A stretch of DNA of 64,000 nucleotides from Candidatus Melainabacteria bacterium (lineage in GTDB: Bacteria; Cyanobacteriota; Vampirovibrionia; Obscuribacterales; Obscuribacteraceae): assembly GCA_003153555.1 (NCBI GenBank), contig PLZS01000157.1, forward strand, positions 44,752 to 108,751, written 5' to 3'. A program made the translations under genes and the position numbers. The notes under the pieces were generated by a model. That model saw only the letters and a program-made list of their open reading frames with translations, made no database searches and was not told the DNA's origin. Position 1 is the first letter of the stretch. Each line of letters opens with the position of its first letter. Positions 52,889 through 62,375 of this stretch are shown here, piece after piece.

Positions 52889-53126
52889 AGAAAATCTCCA
52901 AAATTGAACCATCAGGTTATAGACACCATATTACAAACCATCCAACTAAAAAAGTGAATATTAGTGCAGATTGTAAGCACCTTGAGAACCCCTATCCATG
53001 CGTATTTTACAGATTTATAGATCGAATTTAACCAGACTCTAACAGCGACTTCGAAATTCACATATTCTGCACAAGAAGAAACCATTCAACCTGCTACCAC
53101 TTTGCAAGCACCACCGATAGTGTATT

Positions 53127-54146
53127 TCAGGATCGCACATCAACTCGGTGATGCGTTCCTTCATCTGTAACAGTTATTTTCACGTCTAGGAATTTCTCGA
53201 CCGTCTCGATATTGGTTTCTGTGTGAGTTGAGATCAAGTCGGCAGTATATGAACCTGTACCTGCCATCGCGAAAGGTATCAAGATCTGATCCGCAAGAAA
53301 CTCTCCAACTGCGCCTGTGCTTTCAACGTATCTGCGTGCGTATCCAACAGCATTCTCCGCCACTTTTTCTGCCGGCAAACCTCGTGTACCTACGGCAGTG
53401 AATGTTTCTGTCACATACTCACATTCAAATTGAATGGTCAGGGCATTACCTGAGCTGATCGCATTGTCGGAGATGTCTAGTCGAAGCTCCCCACCGCCCC
53501 AATCAGGCATGTTATTTCTGACATAATCAAGCTCCTTCTGACCTATACGTTGTGACAACCGCACCAGAAGCGAGCGAGCACTTCGTCTTAGAATCTTGCC
53601 GCGTCGAATCAGTTCAACCGTTTTCAATTTCTCAACGGGATTAATCACAGCCGAAAACATGCCGCCACCAGGAGGATAAAATCCAAGGCGCCCAAGCTCT
53701 AGTTTGACCACAGGTCCAAACAGTTCAAGTGTCGGTGCGTAGGTTTCATTCGTGTAGTCAAACGGCGGTGCGTGCGGATTGTGTGTGCCACCAGTGAATG
53801 TTAATTTACTCTTTTCGCTGCAGAGCATTAGTGGTGGCAATATAGTTTGAAAAACCAGCGTGGTGCTACCTGCGGTGCCTATATCAAACTCGTAAGTGCC
53901 AGGCGTAACTTTTCCCGGCTCGAAGACTAAAGTTTGGGATGACCTGGCATCACCTTCGACAGTTGCATCACTAATAGTGGCGGCTGCTCGCACTGCAGTC
54001 AAATGTTGTTGCTGCAACCCAGGATTGGTGCGATTGGCGCGCAGGTTGATCAGCTTGAAGGCTTTGCCAGTTACGAGAGATAACGCCAGTGAGGTGCGGA
54101 GAATTTGCCCGCCTCCTTCTCCAAATGATCCATCAATAGTTAACAT
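53127..54146 (-). CDS. rtcA: RNA 3'-terminal phosphate cyclase
   Basis: Converts RNA 3'-phosphate to a 2',3'-cyclic phosphate through covalent adenylylation and ATP hydrolysis. The 339 aa match the family. The signature DGSFGEGGGQILRTSLALS is at the start, RANRTNPGLQQQHLTA follows, and the FYPPGGG motif lies near 155. His308 in THTETN is placed like the adenylylated His309 of the E. coli enzyme. There is no RtcB ligase or RtcR regulator beside it. The ATG at 54146 overlaps the stop of a small frame-shifted ORF upstream. Confidence 0.95.
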   Translation of the reverse strand: MLTIDGSFGEGGGQILRTSLALSLVTGKAFKLINLRANRTNPGLQQQHLTAVRAAATISDATVEGDARSSQTLVFEPGKVTPGTYEFDIGTAGSTTLVFQTILPPLMLCSEKSKLTFTGGTHNPHAPPFDYTNETYAPTLELFGPVVKLELGRLGFYPPGGGMFSAVINPVEKLKTVELIRRGKILRRSARSLLVRLSQRIGQKELDYVRNNMPDWGGGELRLDISDNAISSGNALTIQFECEYVTETFTAVGTRGLPAEKVAENAVGYARRYVESTGAVGEFLADQILIPFAMAGTGSYTADLISTHTETNIETVEKFLDVKITVTDEGTHHRVDVRS

Positions 54147-54308
54147 TCAAACCTACCAAAAAATTTCCTTGCACCGTTAAGCTCTTCTTCGACTGCTTCG
54201 AAATGTTCATCGACATGCGCATCTTCTGTTTCCGCCCACCAGCCAGACCAAAGCACGCACAGCATGATCGGCTGCGTCGTGTTTAGTCTTGTCATCGAAT
54301 TGCTGCAT
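54140..54308 (-). pseudogene. Broken small ORF overlapping the rtcA start
   Basis: From the ATG at 54308 (GAAGAG 6 nt upstream) a frame reads MQQFDDKTKHDAADHAVRALVW and then runs into a stop. A second frame covers WSGWWAETEDAHVDEHFEAV and an acidic helix ending FFGRFEC-stop, whose TGTTAA overlaps the rtcA ATGTTA. Joined by a one-base shift, the two halves make a plausible small acidic protein of about 55 aa. This suggests a frameshifted gene or a base-call error, with translational coupling to rtcA. Confidence 0.5.
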
Positions 54309-54328
54309 GCTATCTCTTCAAATCGTTG

Positions 54329-55312
54329 TTAATGACTGCTGCTTTTATCGAAATGTATGTGCCGAGAAACACTGGGGTCGACGCTCTGCGCTTTCTTTAT
54401 ATCAGCCTCAGACGAAGATGGCTGATTTTGTTCATGATACAACCGGGCGCGTGCCAAATAAAATCTTGATTTCATAGGGTCGAGCCGAATCGCTTCGCTA
54501 AAGTCAATTAATGCTTTGTCTGTGTGACCAAGGCTTTTATTGACTACACCTCTGCGGAAGTGCAGAACCGCGTTGGTGGGATCATCTTTGATGGCAGCGT
54601 CGAGCTGTTCGATCCGCAATTCTGGCTCGTTTAGAGAGGAATCCCGTTCCGCTTCAGAAGGTTCCGGTGAGCGGGTGGGACCGTGGTCCGCAACAGTCGT
54701 GTCGGCACTAGCGCCTGCCACTGGGCTATCGGCAGAAGCGACTGATTTTGCATCACCAAGATAAAGCGCAACAGCCTTCTCGTAAGCGCTGACGGCCCCC
54801 TCATTTTCAGGGTGGACTGAATGTGGTTGAGCAGCTCCCTGTGTTCCTTGCTGAAATTGCGTCACCAGCTTAGGATCGCTGCGCATCGCCTGCAAATAGA
54901 AGTTAACCGCTTTCTCTTCGTGCCCGAGCCTTGCCTGCGCTGTGCCAGACCAGAGCAGCGCCTGCGTGTCGTGCGGATTCATTTTCAGCATGTATTCAAA
55001 GTCTGAAAGAGCGCTTGTATATTTCTTTTGGTAGTAATAACACTGCCCACGCTTGAAGTAGGCGCTGGCGTTATTCATGTTGAAACCAATTGCTTCGCTG
55101 AAAGCACTGATGGCGCCTTCAAAGTCTCTGTGCGACATTTCCGCCTCGCCGCGTTCAATCGCTGACTGGTGCCTGCCGGAAGGTACAGGAGATATTTCGC
55201 CTAGCCCTCGCTCAAAGAAAGTTGAGTTTTGAGAAAGAGCCGGAGCAGACGCTCCGAAGACGCACAGCGCGAGGACAAACAAAGTGTTCTGGGTTAAGTC
55301 AGCTCTTGTCAT
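54329..55312 (-). CDS. Secreted TPR protein
   Basis: The start is put at the ATG at 55312, giving 327 aa with a signal peptide (LFVLALCVFGASAPALS); the frame extends far upstream (to 55651) into the divergent dapL region and is probably not coding there. Two TPR groups are separated by a Ser/Ala/Pro linker: ASAYFKRGQCYYYQKKYTSAL and LLWSGTAQARLGHEEKAV in the first, FRRGVVNKSLGHTDKAL and YLARARLYHEQNQPSSSE in the second. Periplasmic or surface scaffold. Divergent from dapL with about 150 bp between starts. Confidence 0.85.
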   Translation of the reverse strand: MTRADLTQNTLFVLALCVFGASAPALSQNSTFFERGLGEISPVPSGRHQSAIERGEAEMSHRDFEGAISAFSEAIGFNMNNASAYFKRGQCYYYQKKYTSALSDFEYMLKMNPHDTQALLWSGTAQARLGHEEKAVNFYLQAMRSDPKLVTQFQQGTQGAAQPHSVHPENEGAVSAYEKAVALYLGDAKSVASADSPVAGASADTTVADHGPTRSPEPSEAERDSSLNEPELRIEQLDAAIKDDPTNAVLHFRRGVVNKSLGHTDKALIDFSEAIRLDPMKSRFYLARARLYHEQNQPSSSEADIKKAQSVDPSVSRHIHFDKSSSH

Positions 55313-55462
55313 GAATACTCGTCCTCGCATGTGCCGTTGTCGTACATTGATATAGTTAAGTAAATGTTCGAACCATTGCCCCAACGCCTTTTCAGGTTGT
55401 GGCGATATGATAGTGTTCACGGTTTTGACCGGCAATAGTCCATAGATACGGGGTTTAACAAA

Positions 55463-56650
55463 ATGGAAGTATCCCATAGATTGAAGGCGATTCCCCCCTA
55501 CGTTTTTGCGGAAATCGACAAAAAACGACAAGCTGCTGTTGCCAGGGGCGTGGACGTAATCAATCTCGGTATTGGTGACCCAGACCAACCGACACCACGA
55601 CATATCGTGGATGCGATGCATGAAGCCCTGGAAAAACCGATAAACCACCACTATCCGCCGTTCGGTGGCATGAAAGAGTACAAGGAAGCTGCTGCCGAGT
55701 GGTGCAAAAAGCGCTTCGGCATTACCGTAGATCCAGTCACCGAAGTCACCTCATTGATTGGTTCGAAAGAAGGTCTTCACAACACGATCATGGCTTTCAT
55801 CGATCGGGGCGACGTCGGATTGATTCCAGACCCTGGCTATCCTGTCTATCAAACGTCAATTTTGTTGGCTGGCGGAACGCCTTACTTCATGCCGCTTAAA
55901 CCGGAAAACAATTTCCTTCCGGATTTAGACGCCATTCCGGAAGACATTTGCAAAAAAGCAAAGTTGATTCTTTTCAATTATCCAAACAACCCTACCGCTG
56001 GTGTTGCGGATCTGCCCTTCTTCGAAAAAGCTGTAGCCTTCGCAAAGAAGCACGACATCTTGCTCTGTCACGATTTGTCCTATTCAGAAATGACATTCGA
56101 CGGTTACAAGGCACCATCTATCTTGCAAGTGCACGGCGCCAAAAATGTAGCGATCGAGTTGCACACACTCTCCAAAACCTACAACATGACTGGTTGGAGA
56201 ATTGGATTCGCCATCGGCAACGCGCAAGCAATCAAAGCGCTCGCCAGCTTGAAATCAAATATCGACACCGATGTCTTTAAAGCAATTCAAGTCGCTGCTA
56301 TTGCGGCTTTCACAGGACCGACGGATCACATCGAATTCTGCAACAGGCTCTACATAGAGCGCCGCGACATAGCCATCAAGGCTCTTGGGGAATTGGGTTG
56401 GACGATTAAGCCGAACAAAGCAACGTTCTACATGTGGCTGCCTACACCAAAAGGCGTCACTTCTGCTGACTTCTGCACGCAGATGTTGGACGTTGCCGGC
56501 ATCGTGGTGCCGCCGGGTACAGCCTATGGACCTAATGGCGAAGGCTTCTTCCGTATGTCATTGTGCACTGACAAAGAGCGCTTGCAAGAAGCATTCGACA
56601 GAATGAAGAAACACTCAATCACGTACGATATGGGCAAAGCTCGGGTTTAA
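55463..56650 (+). CDS. dapL: LL-diaminopimelate aminotransferase
   Basis: PLP enzyme that makes LL-diaminopimelate directly from tetrahydrodipicolinate, the short route to lysine and cell-wall DAP used by plants, cyanobacteria and relatives. The 395 aa, the YPPFGGMKEYKEAAAEW block, the FNYPNNPTAG cofactor region and Lys238 in SKTYNMTGWRIGF (Schiff base) fit the DapL group; the N-terminal GIGDPDQPTP is also characteristic. The close relative class is aminotransferase class I, so another substrate is possible but less likely. ATG at 55463. It stands alone, with no other lysine genes nearby. Confidence 0.85.
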   Translation: MEVSHRLKAIPPYVFAEIDKKRQAAVARGVDVINLGIGDPDQPTPRHIVDAMHEALEKPINHHYPPFGGMKEYKEAAAEWCKKRFGITVDPVTEVTSLIGSKEGLHNTIMAFIDRGDVGLIPDPGYPVYQTSILLAGGTPYFMPLKPENNFLPDLDAIPEDICKKAKLILFNYPNNPTAGVADLPFFEKAVAFAKKHDILLCHDLSYSEMTFDGYKAPSILQVHGAKNVAIELHTLSKTYNMTGWRIGFAIGNAQAIKALASLKSNIDTDVFKAIQVAAIAAFTGPTDHIEFCNRLYIERRDIAIKALGELGWTIKPNKATFYMWLPTPKGVTSADFCTQMLDVAGIVVPPGTAYGPNGEGFFRMSLCTDKERLQEAFDRMKKHSITYDMGKARV

Positions 56651-56711
56651 TCAGTCGTTCCGAATCTTGTCAATTCGCATCGGGTCCGTCATATAATACG
56701 TAACTTGCGTT

Positions 56712-58331
56712 ATGCAGGTGAACGTGACCAGCGAAACACGAACTGTTAATTCAATTTGGGCGCCGCTTCAGCGTCCAGTTTTTCGCGTTCTATGGTGGAC
56801 CAGTGTCGTCGCTTCTGTCGGACTCTGGATGCAGGACATCGCCCAGGCATGGTTAATGACATCGCTTGCGCCTTCACCAATGATGGTGTCATTGGTGCAA
56901 ACTGCAACATACCTGCCGTTCTTTTTACTAGCGATTCCAGCCGGTGCTATTGCCGATTTGGTCGATCGAAGAATTCTTTTGTTGACGACAATGCTGTGGA
57001 TCTTTTTTGCAGTTATTGTATTAGGACTCTTGACGCTATCCAATGCCATGACCGCCTGGTTGTTAATCATCCTTGTCTTCGTTTCTGGTCTTGGATCGGC
57101 GATGAACTCACCCGCCTGGAATTCGCTTACGCCAGAATTAGTTCCTAAGGCGGAATTGGAATCCGCAATCGCTCTGGGTGGTGCTGGTTTCAACTGTGCA
57201 CGAGGTGTTGGTGCCGCGCTCGGTGGTCTGCTTGTGGCACAACTGGGAGCAGGGTGGGTGTTTCTTTTAAATGCCCTGCTGATGACCTTGATGTGGATAG
57301 CGATCTTTCGCTGGAAGCGCGAGAAAGTGTTAAATGAGGTGCCAGAGCGCGTCATAGGCGCAATGCGAGCCGGACTTCGCTATGTGCGTCACTCCAAGCC
57401 GCTGCGTCACGTCTTGACCCGTACAGGCGTGTTTGTCTTCTGCGCAAGCGCACTCTGGGCTTTATTACCATTGCTGGCGAGAACGGTTATGAAACTGGAC
57501 TCGACACAATACGGATTGATAATCAGCGCCTTTGGTATAGGCACCTTATGCGGTGCTGGTATCTTGCCTCGCTTTAGAAATTCAGTATCATTAGACGTTC
57601 TAGCTGCAACGGGAACTGGATTCTTTGCTGTTGGAATGATAAGCATGGCTGTTTTTAATTCGTTCTGGATCGCATGCGCTGCGATGTTCGCTGCGGGAAT
57701 AGGCTGGATATTCGCCTGCAATTCAATCAATTCTGCCATGCTGATGGCATCACCTGCATGGGTGCGAGCGCGTTCCGTGGCCATGTATCTTTTGGTATTT
57801 CAAGGATGCCTGGCCTTCGGCAGTCTCACTTGGGGTTTTGTTGCTCAACGCTTGAGCATGCATGACGCATTAGTCGGTGCCAGCTGCGGATTATTGATTA
57901 GTCTGACGTTGGGCTTTAGATACAAACTGACAGCGGTAGAAACGTTGGACATGAGACTATCAGGACCCTGGCCGAAAGTGGAAGTAAATATCACACCCCA
58001 TCCAGATCACGGACCAGTTCTCATAACCGTGGAGTATATGATAAATCCAGAACAAATCGCTGAGTTCTTTGAGGCTGTTGGAGCGCTAGAAAAACATCGG
58101 CGACGTAATGGTGCCTTTCAGTGGCACCTTTTTATCGACTTATCAACGCCGGGAGTTTATGTCGAATCCTACTTTATGGACACCTGGGCAGAACATCTAA
58201 GGCAGCGTGATCGCGCTACTCTTGATGATGTTAGCGCCGAAGAAAAAGTATATGCCTGCCATATCGGCGAAGCAGAACCGAAATTAAAACACATGCTGTC
58301 AGAGCGGCGCCGCGCAAAACCCAAGGAGTAA
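56712..58331 (+). CDS. MFS transporter with C-terminal ABM-like domain
   Basis: A 539-aa protein of the MFS_3 (EntS/NreB-like exporter) type. It has about 12 TM helices in residues 15-410, with the MFS loop DLVDRRILLL between TM2 and TM3. The last ~110 residues are a soluble alpha/beta domain (VLITVEYMINPEQIAEFFEAV, FQWHLFIDLSTPGVYVESYFM) resembling a dimeric alpha-beta barrel (ABM), as seen in some of these exporters. A cytoplasmic sensor or enzymatic partner function is possible. It is followed 5 nt later by the dienelactone hydrolase gene, so both are one operon. Substrate unknown. Confidence 0.85.
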   Translation: MQVNVTSETRTVNSIWAPLQRPVFRVLWWTSVVASVGLWMQDIAQAWLMTSLAPSPMMVSLVQTATYLPFFLLAIPAGAIADLVDRRILLLTTMLWIFFAVIVLGLLTLSNAMTAWLLIILVFVSGLGSAMNSPAWNSLTPELVPKAELESAIALGGAGFNCARGVGAALGGLLVAQLGAGWVFLLNALLMTLMWIAIFRWKREKVLNEVPERVIGAMRAGLRYVRHSKPLRHVLTRTGVFVFCASALWALLPLLARTVMKLDSTQYGLIISAFGIGTLCGAGILPRFRNSVSLDVLAATGTGFFAVGMISMAVFNSFWIACAAMFAAGIGWIFACNSINSAMLMASPAWVRARSVAMYLLVFQGCLAFGSLTWGFVAQRLSMHDALVGASCGLLISLTLGFRYKLTAVETLDMRLSGPWPKVEVNITPHPDHGPVLITVEYMINPEQIAEFFEAVGALEKHRRRNGAFQWHLFIDLSTPGVYVESYFMDTWAEHLRQRDRATLDDVSAEEKVYACHIGEAEPKLKHMLSERRRAKPKE

Positions 58332-58336
58332 GCAAC

Positions 58337-59107
58337 ATGGATGCCACCGTCACACTACGCGAAAGTCAATTCAAGATTGATCTGGAAACTGGCTCACTGC
58401 CAGTATTCTGCGCTGAACCCAATAACGAAGTGCGTCTTCCTGGGCTGATATTGATCCACGAGATCTTTGGCGTCACCGAACATATAAAGGATGTAGCAAG
58501 GCGTTTTGCACACCACGGTTTACGCGTATATGCTCCAGACTTATTTACGCGTTCAGAATTCTGGCCGTCTGACGAAGCGAACAGAAGCAATCTGGATCTC
58601 ATGCGTCAGGCGTGGTCTTCAATTCCTGATAGTCAGCTGATGTCTGACTTAGACGTGCTGTTCACACACATGTATTCCAAAGAAAACATCAATGGCAAAA
58701 TTGGCAGCATCGGTTTTTGCATGGGTGGTGCAATCTCATTGCTGCTCGGGTGCCATGAACCGAAACTCGCTTTCGTAATAGATTTCTACGGACGTATTCG
58801 CTACGGTTTCACATCCAAAACCAAGCCGAAAGACCCAGTAGATTACTTAGTACCACTGAAAGCACCAGTTCTTGCCCTATTTGCGGGCAAAGATGAATTG
58901 ATTCCGCCAGACCACATCGAGCACTTTTCGCAACGCCTGCAAGAGCTTGAAAAAACATATCAACTCAAAGTCTATGAAAAAGCCTCTCACGCATTTTTCA
59001 ACGATCAGCGCCCCAACTACAGTCGTGGAGCGAGCGAAGATGCATGGCAACTCACTCTTGCCTTCATAGAGAAAAATAGTAAAGAGGAACGATCCGGCCC
59101 ATTGTGA
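58337..59107 (+). CDS. Dienelactone hydrolase family protein
   Basis: A 256-aa alpha/beta hydrolase with the DLH triad: Cys128 in GFCMGG, Asp186 in AGKDELIP and His218 in KASHAFFN. HEIFGVTEHIKDVARRFA is the typical N-terminal block. GGAG lies 9 nt before the ATG and overlaps the end of the MFS gene. DLH proteins hydrolyse dienelactone in chlorocatechol breakdown, but most genomic members act on other esters or lactones. The pairing with an exporter hints at a detoxification unit (inference). Cytoplasmic. Confidence 0.9.
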   Translation: MDATVTLRESQFKIDLETGSLPVFCAEPNNEVRLPGLILIHEIFGVTEHIKDVARRFAHHGLRVYAPDLFTRSEFWPSDEANRSNLDLMRQAWSSIPDSQLMSDLDVLFTHMYSKENINGKIGSIGFCMGGAISLLLGCHEPKLAFVIDFYGRIRYGFTSKTKPKDPVDYLVPLKAPVLALFAGKDELIPPDHIEHFSQRLQELEKTYQLKVYEKASHAFFNDQRPNYSRGASEDAWQLTLAFIEKNSKEERSGPL

Positions 59108-59252
59108 ATCGTTCCAAATTGCTCTGGCGAGCGAAAGTCATGATCGATCAGCCCATAACCGATCCCAACTCGTGTGCCTGTATGTATACAACAATGACAA
59201 TTTTTTGACAGACTGACCAAAAATAGTTTTGAGCTACAATACCCCGTGTTAG

Positions 59253-61520
59253 TTGCATGAGCCAAGTTTGAAATCCAGAAATACGTTCAGAGTCCTAAAA
59301 CGAAGCGTTGAGGCGGCTTTAGAGGTCCTGTCGAACGGGACAGCATCAATTGCCAGTTTTCCTGAATCTGGATTTACAACCTGCATTCTCTTGATTGCCC
59401 TGAAAGTATTGGAGGCAAGGGGGCAGCTCGACAGATTGGAATCCATTGAGCCGATCCTCAACTTGTCCAATACATTCGAACTTGTCTGCAAGCTCTACAA
59501 TGCAACCAACTCGGCTTGTCCACCTGAACTCCAAATCAAGACTGAGCCTGAGCAGAATAAACATATTGGTCCGGCGCTTAAACATTTGGAAGTGAATTCG
59601 CCAGAAGTTTGGCTTGATGATTTCACCATCGGTTACGCATATCAGTTTCTTTCAATGGCGGGGCGCAAAAGCGCGCAAGCAAACATTCAAACTGCGAACA
59701 AAGAACTTTCCAAAGGCGATCTGATCGCATTTACCCAGCTCTATACGCCGAGCTGGGTGGTTGATTTCTTGCTCGCAAACAGCCTTTTGCCACAGACCAA
59801 CACGTCAGCGGACCTTCCATCATACTGCTCATGGATGCTGTCAAATGGTCTTAATGGTGCGCGGGAAGTGAAAGATTTGGGCGTTCTTGATCCCGCATGT
59901 GGTGCCGGAAACTTCTTGGTCAGAGCCTTGGACTTAATGATCAACATCTACAAGAACGAGGGAAGGTCAGCCGATCAATCAGTAAATCTGGCTCAAGCAT
60001 ACAATATTCATGGTGCAGATATTGACCATGCGGCACTGTGGATCACTGGCTTGTCCCTGCTAATTAAGTCTTTTCAGTATTCGGACAAGCCACCCGATAG
60101 TCACTTCAAGTTGAGTTTCGCCGCTTCACCCGGTTCAGATAATTTGCTGGGCAGCCTCAGCCGTGAATTCCCAGAACATCACATGCTAAACCGTTCTTAC
60201 GCGGTGGTGCTTATGAACCCGCCTTACATCGGGCGAAAATTGATGAGCAGGCAATTGAAATCTGCCCTCAAAGACAATTATCCAAACAGCCACAACGACA
60301 TTTGCGCTGCCTTCATTGAGCGGGCTTTGGAACTACTCAGTGATGGTGGCAGACTAGGCGCCATTACTCAGGCATCCATTCTGACGCTGCCGAGTTATGG
60401 TGACTTGCGAAAATTGATTCTGACTGACTTCAAACTGGTCGCTTGCGCAGATGCTGGAAGTGGAGTCTTCCCACTGCAAGGCGGAGATAAAGTAAACAGC
60501 GCCATGGTCTTGATTGAAAACAGCAAACCTACATCTGCGGATAAGGCAAACTTCTTCGATCTGCGCAGCGCACAGAACAAAGCGGATCTGCTGATGGAAC
60601 AATGCAAGTTAGTGAAGCAAGCCCAACCCGGAGCATATTGCAGTCACCAGCAATCCATCTTTCTCGAGGAGCATGAAAGCGCCATTAAGTACGGATGTCC
60701 AAGCTTGATTTTATCGCTATCGAGACAAGTGCCTTGCTTGGCTGATGTAGCTGACATTCGCCAGGGACTAGCAACAACGAACAACGAGAAATTTGTTAAA
60801 CAACTCGATGCTGTTGACTCAGATTTGATTGGTTCGACATGGATGCCTTACGTCAAAGGTGCGGGTGGAGACCGCTGGTTCAGCCCAGTTAAGTACGTTG
60901 TGAAATGGGCAAACAATGGACAAGAAATCAAAGAAGCCGTCAGTACCGCTTATCCATACCTGAAGGGAAACACTAAATGGGTGGTAAAGAATGAACAGTA
61001 TTATTTCCGATCGGGACTGTGCTTTTCCTTCGTAAACACCGGCAACCTCGCTGTGCGAAAGCTTCCAGAGGGATGCATCTTCGACGTGGGAGCATCAGCT
61101 GTTTTTGCCAATGACAAAAGCGATGAAGATTTTCTTCTGGCTTATTTAAACTCATCGCTGATCGCTGGAATCGCCACCTCCATAAATCCAACAATCAATT
61201 TCCAAGTCGGCGACATCAAACGTCTGCCAATGTTTCCATTCAATCAGGAGCAAAAGAATGAACTGTCGGAGATCGCTCAGAACTGTTGCACTCTCACTGA
61301 ACAATTGCACGCGTTGAAGATCCACGATTTGGTGGTCGCTGGCAACATTAGTGAAACCGATCAGCTTAAACGAAGAGTCAAAATACAAACTGCAATTTCG
61401 GCTTTAGAACAGCGCAACAATGAGCTAGTCCTCAGCGCATTTAGCACCAACTTTGGCTTAACCGTCGACCAGCGCGCCTCAGTGTTACTCTGGTTAGAAT
61501 CGAAACCGTCAAAAAAATGA
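59253..61520 (+). CDS. PglX/Eco57I-like DNA adenine methyltransferase, orphan
   Basis: A 755-aa N6-adenine methyltransferase. SAM motif I is DPACGAGNFL (Asp213), the catalytic motif is NPPY (322-325). The N-terminal helical part has LSMAGRKSA and AFTQLYTPSWVVDFLLANSL (residues about 140-175, shown in part), very like BREX PglX (ATQLFTPKWIV). The C-terminal target-recognition part has VVKWANNGQEIK, YYFRSGLCFSFV and PEGCIFDVGASAVF, also PglX/Eco57I-type. No nuclease motif or partner gene (BrxC, PglZ, helicase) is in the window, and at 755 aa it is short for PglX. It starts with TTG at 59253 with no strong ribosome-binding site. Probably an orphan or type IIG-derived methylase. Confidence 0.88.
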   Translation: MHEPSLKSRNTFRVLKRSVEAALEVLSNGTASIASFPESGFTTCILLIALKVLEARGQLDRLESIEPILNLSNTFELVCKLYNATNSACPPELQIKTEPEQNKHIGPALKHLEVNSPEVWLDDFTIGYAYQFLSMAGRKSAQANIQTANKELSKGDLIAFTQLYTPSWVVDFLLANSLLPQTNTSADLPSYCSWMLSNGLNGAREVKDLGVLDPACGAGNFLVRALDLMINIYKNEGRSADQSVNLAQAYNIHGADIDHAALWITGLSLLIKSFQYSDKPPDSHFKLSFAASPGSDNLLGSLSREFPEHHMLNRSYAVVLMNPPYIGRKLMSRQLKSALKDNYPNSHNDICAAFIERALELLSDGGRLGAITQASILTLPSYGDLRKLILTDFKLVACADAGSGVFPLQGGDKVNSAMVLIENSKPTSADKANFFDLRSAQNKADLLMEQCKLVKQAQPGAYCSHQQSIFLEEHESAIKYGCPSLILSLSRQVPCLADVADIRQGLATTNNEKFVKQLDAVDSDLIGSTWMPYVKGAGGDRWFSPVKYVVKWANNGQEIKEAVSTAYPYLKGNTKWVVKNEQYYFRSGLCFSFVNTGNLAVRKLPEGCIFDVGASAVFANDKSDEDFLLAYLNSSLIAGIATSINPTINFQVGDIKRLPMFPFNQEQKNELSEIAQNCCTLTEQLHALKIHDLVVAGNISETDQLKRRVKIQTAISALEQRNNELVLSAFSTNFGLTVDQRASVLLWLESKPSKK

Positions 61521-61670
61521 CGGCAAAATGAGCAGCAGCCTGCAAAAAGTACCCTCGGTCACAGCCTGGTCACAACTTCGACATAACTTCCGAATACAGT
61601 GCGACGGTACAAGGTTGTTTCCAATTTAAAGGACTGCCCCCCTTCCCGTTTCTAAAAATTGAGAATTACT

Positions 61671-62312
61671 ATGAAAGCAAACTCCGCGAATTCTTTATTC
61701 GTCGGAGCGCAAATCGCCGTGTTTCTTTGCGCTCTGATGCTGCTCTCGACTAAAGATGGCAGCGCTCAATCGTCAACCAACTTTACTAAGCACTCGACCA
61801 GTAGCAAATCCTCCTCTAATGAAATCGGAACCGAAGATGATCTGACCGTCAAGACGGCAGATTCGACGCGAACGATGCAAGTTGTTGTTGAAGGTCAATA
61901 CATCGCGACTGACTGCAAGCAACAGCTTGCCAGCGCATTGCCGCATGCACTCTCGCCCGTCATGACGGAGACGGATAAAGTTAGTATTCTGCGTCCGTCA
62001 TTCATTCCAGCCTATGCCTTTAGCAACCAGGACATGATCGCGCCCTACCATAACTTGGTTATCGACTGGTGGCACAAGCTTCCCAGCGCAGACGTGCCTC
62101 ATTGGATGAAACTGAGTCCATCTGTAGCTCAATATTGGACGGGCACCAAGATGGAACCATTTTGGGTGATGACTGAACCGGACAAGGAGCATCCGGGAAA
62201 CTTCACCTTTGTCAGTCTCTATCCGGGTGGACCAAAAGGCTGGCTGCAGAGCACGGGAGAACGCAGCGCCTGGGGGCATCCAGAGTACCGCTATTGGTTT
62301 GACCTGAATTAA
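61671..62312 (+). CDS. Secreted hypothetical protein (213 aa)
   Basis: Start chosen at the ATG at 61671 (GAG 7 nt upstream). A signal-like segment (FVGAQIAVFLCALMLLS) is followed by a Ser/Thr-rich linker and a Trp-rich domain (VIDWWHKLPSADVPHWMKLS, FWVMTEPDKEHPGNFTFVSL, GWLQSTGERSAWGHPEYRYW) of unknown fold. The pattern repeats W-aromatic residues as in carbohydrate- or lipid-binding proteins, but no family is recognised. The next gene starts about 60 nt further on. Confidence 0.7.
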   Translation: MKANSANSLFVGAQIAVFLCALMLLSTKDGSAQSSTNFTKHSTSSKSSSNEIGTEDDLTVKTADSTRTMQVVVEGQYIATDCKQQLASALPHALSPVMTETDKVSILRPSFIPAYAFSNQDMIAPYHNLVIDWWHKLPSADVPHWMKLSPSVAQYWTGTKMEPFWVMTEPDKEHPGNFTFVSLYPGGPKGWLQSTGERSAWGHPEYRYWFDLN

Positions 62313-62375
62313 CAAAGTCTCTTGTATGATAGTTCGCATGCAGCGGGCAAACTAATCGTCACAAAGTGACTGCGA

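Noticed and set aside
55313..55651. N-terminal extension of the TPR protein towards dapL
   Set aside because: It would overlap dapL coding sequence and its composition is unlike the rest; a signal peptide begins at 55312.
59204..59240. TTGACA and TACAAT upstream of the methyltransferase as a promoter
   Set aside because: The spacing is about 24 bp, too long for a standard sigma-70 promoter; a weaker CTGACC -35 at 17 bp is possible but not supported.
59253..61520. A complete BREX or restriction-modification system
   Set aside because: Only a methyltransferase is present; neighbours are a hydrolase, an exporter and secreted proteins.
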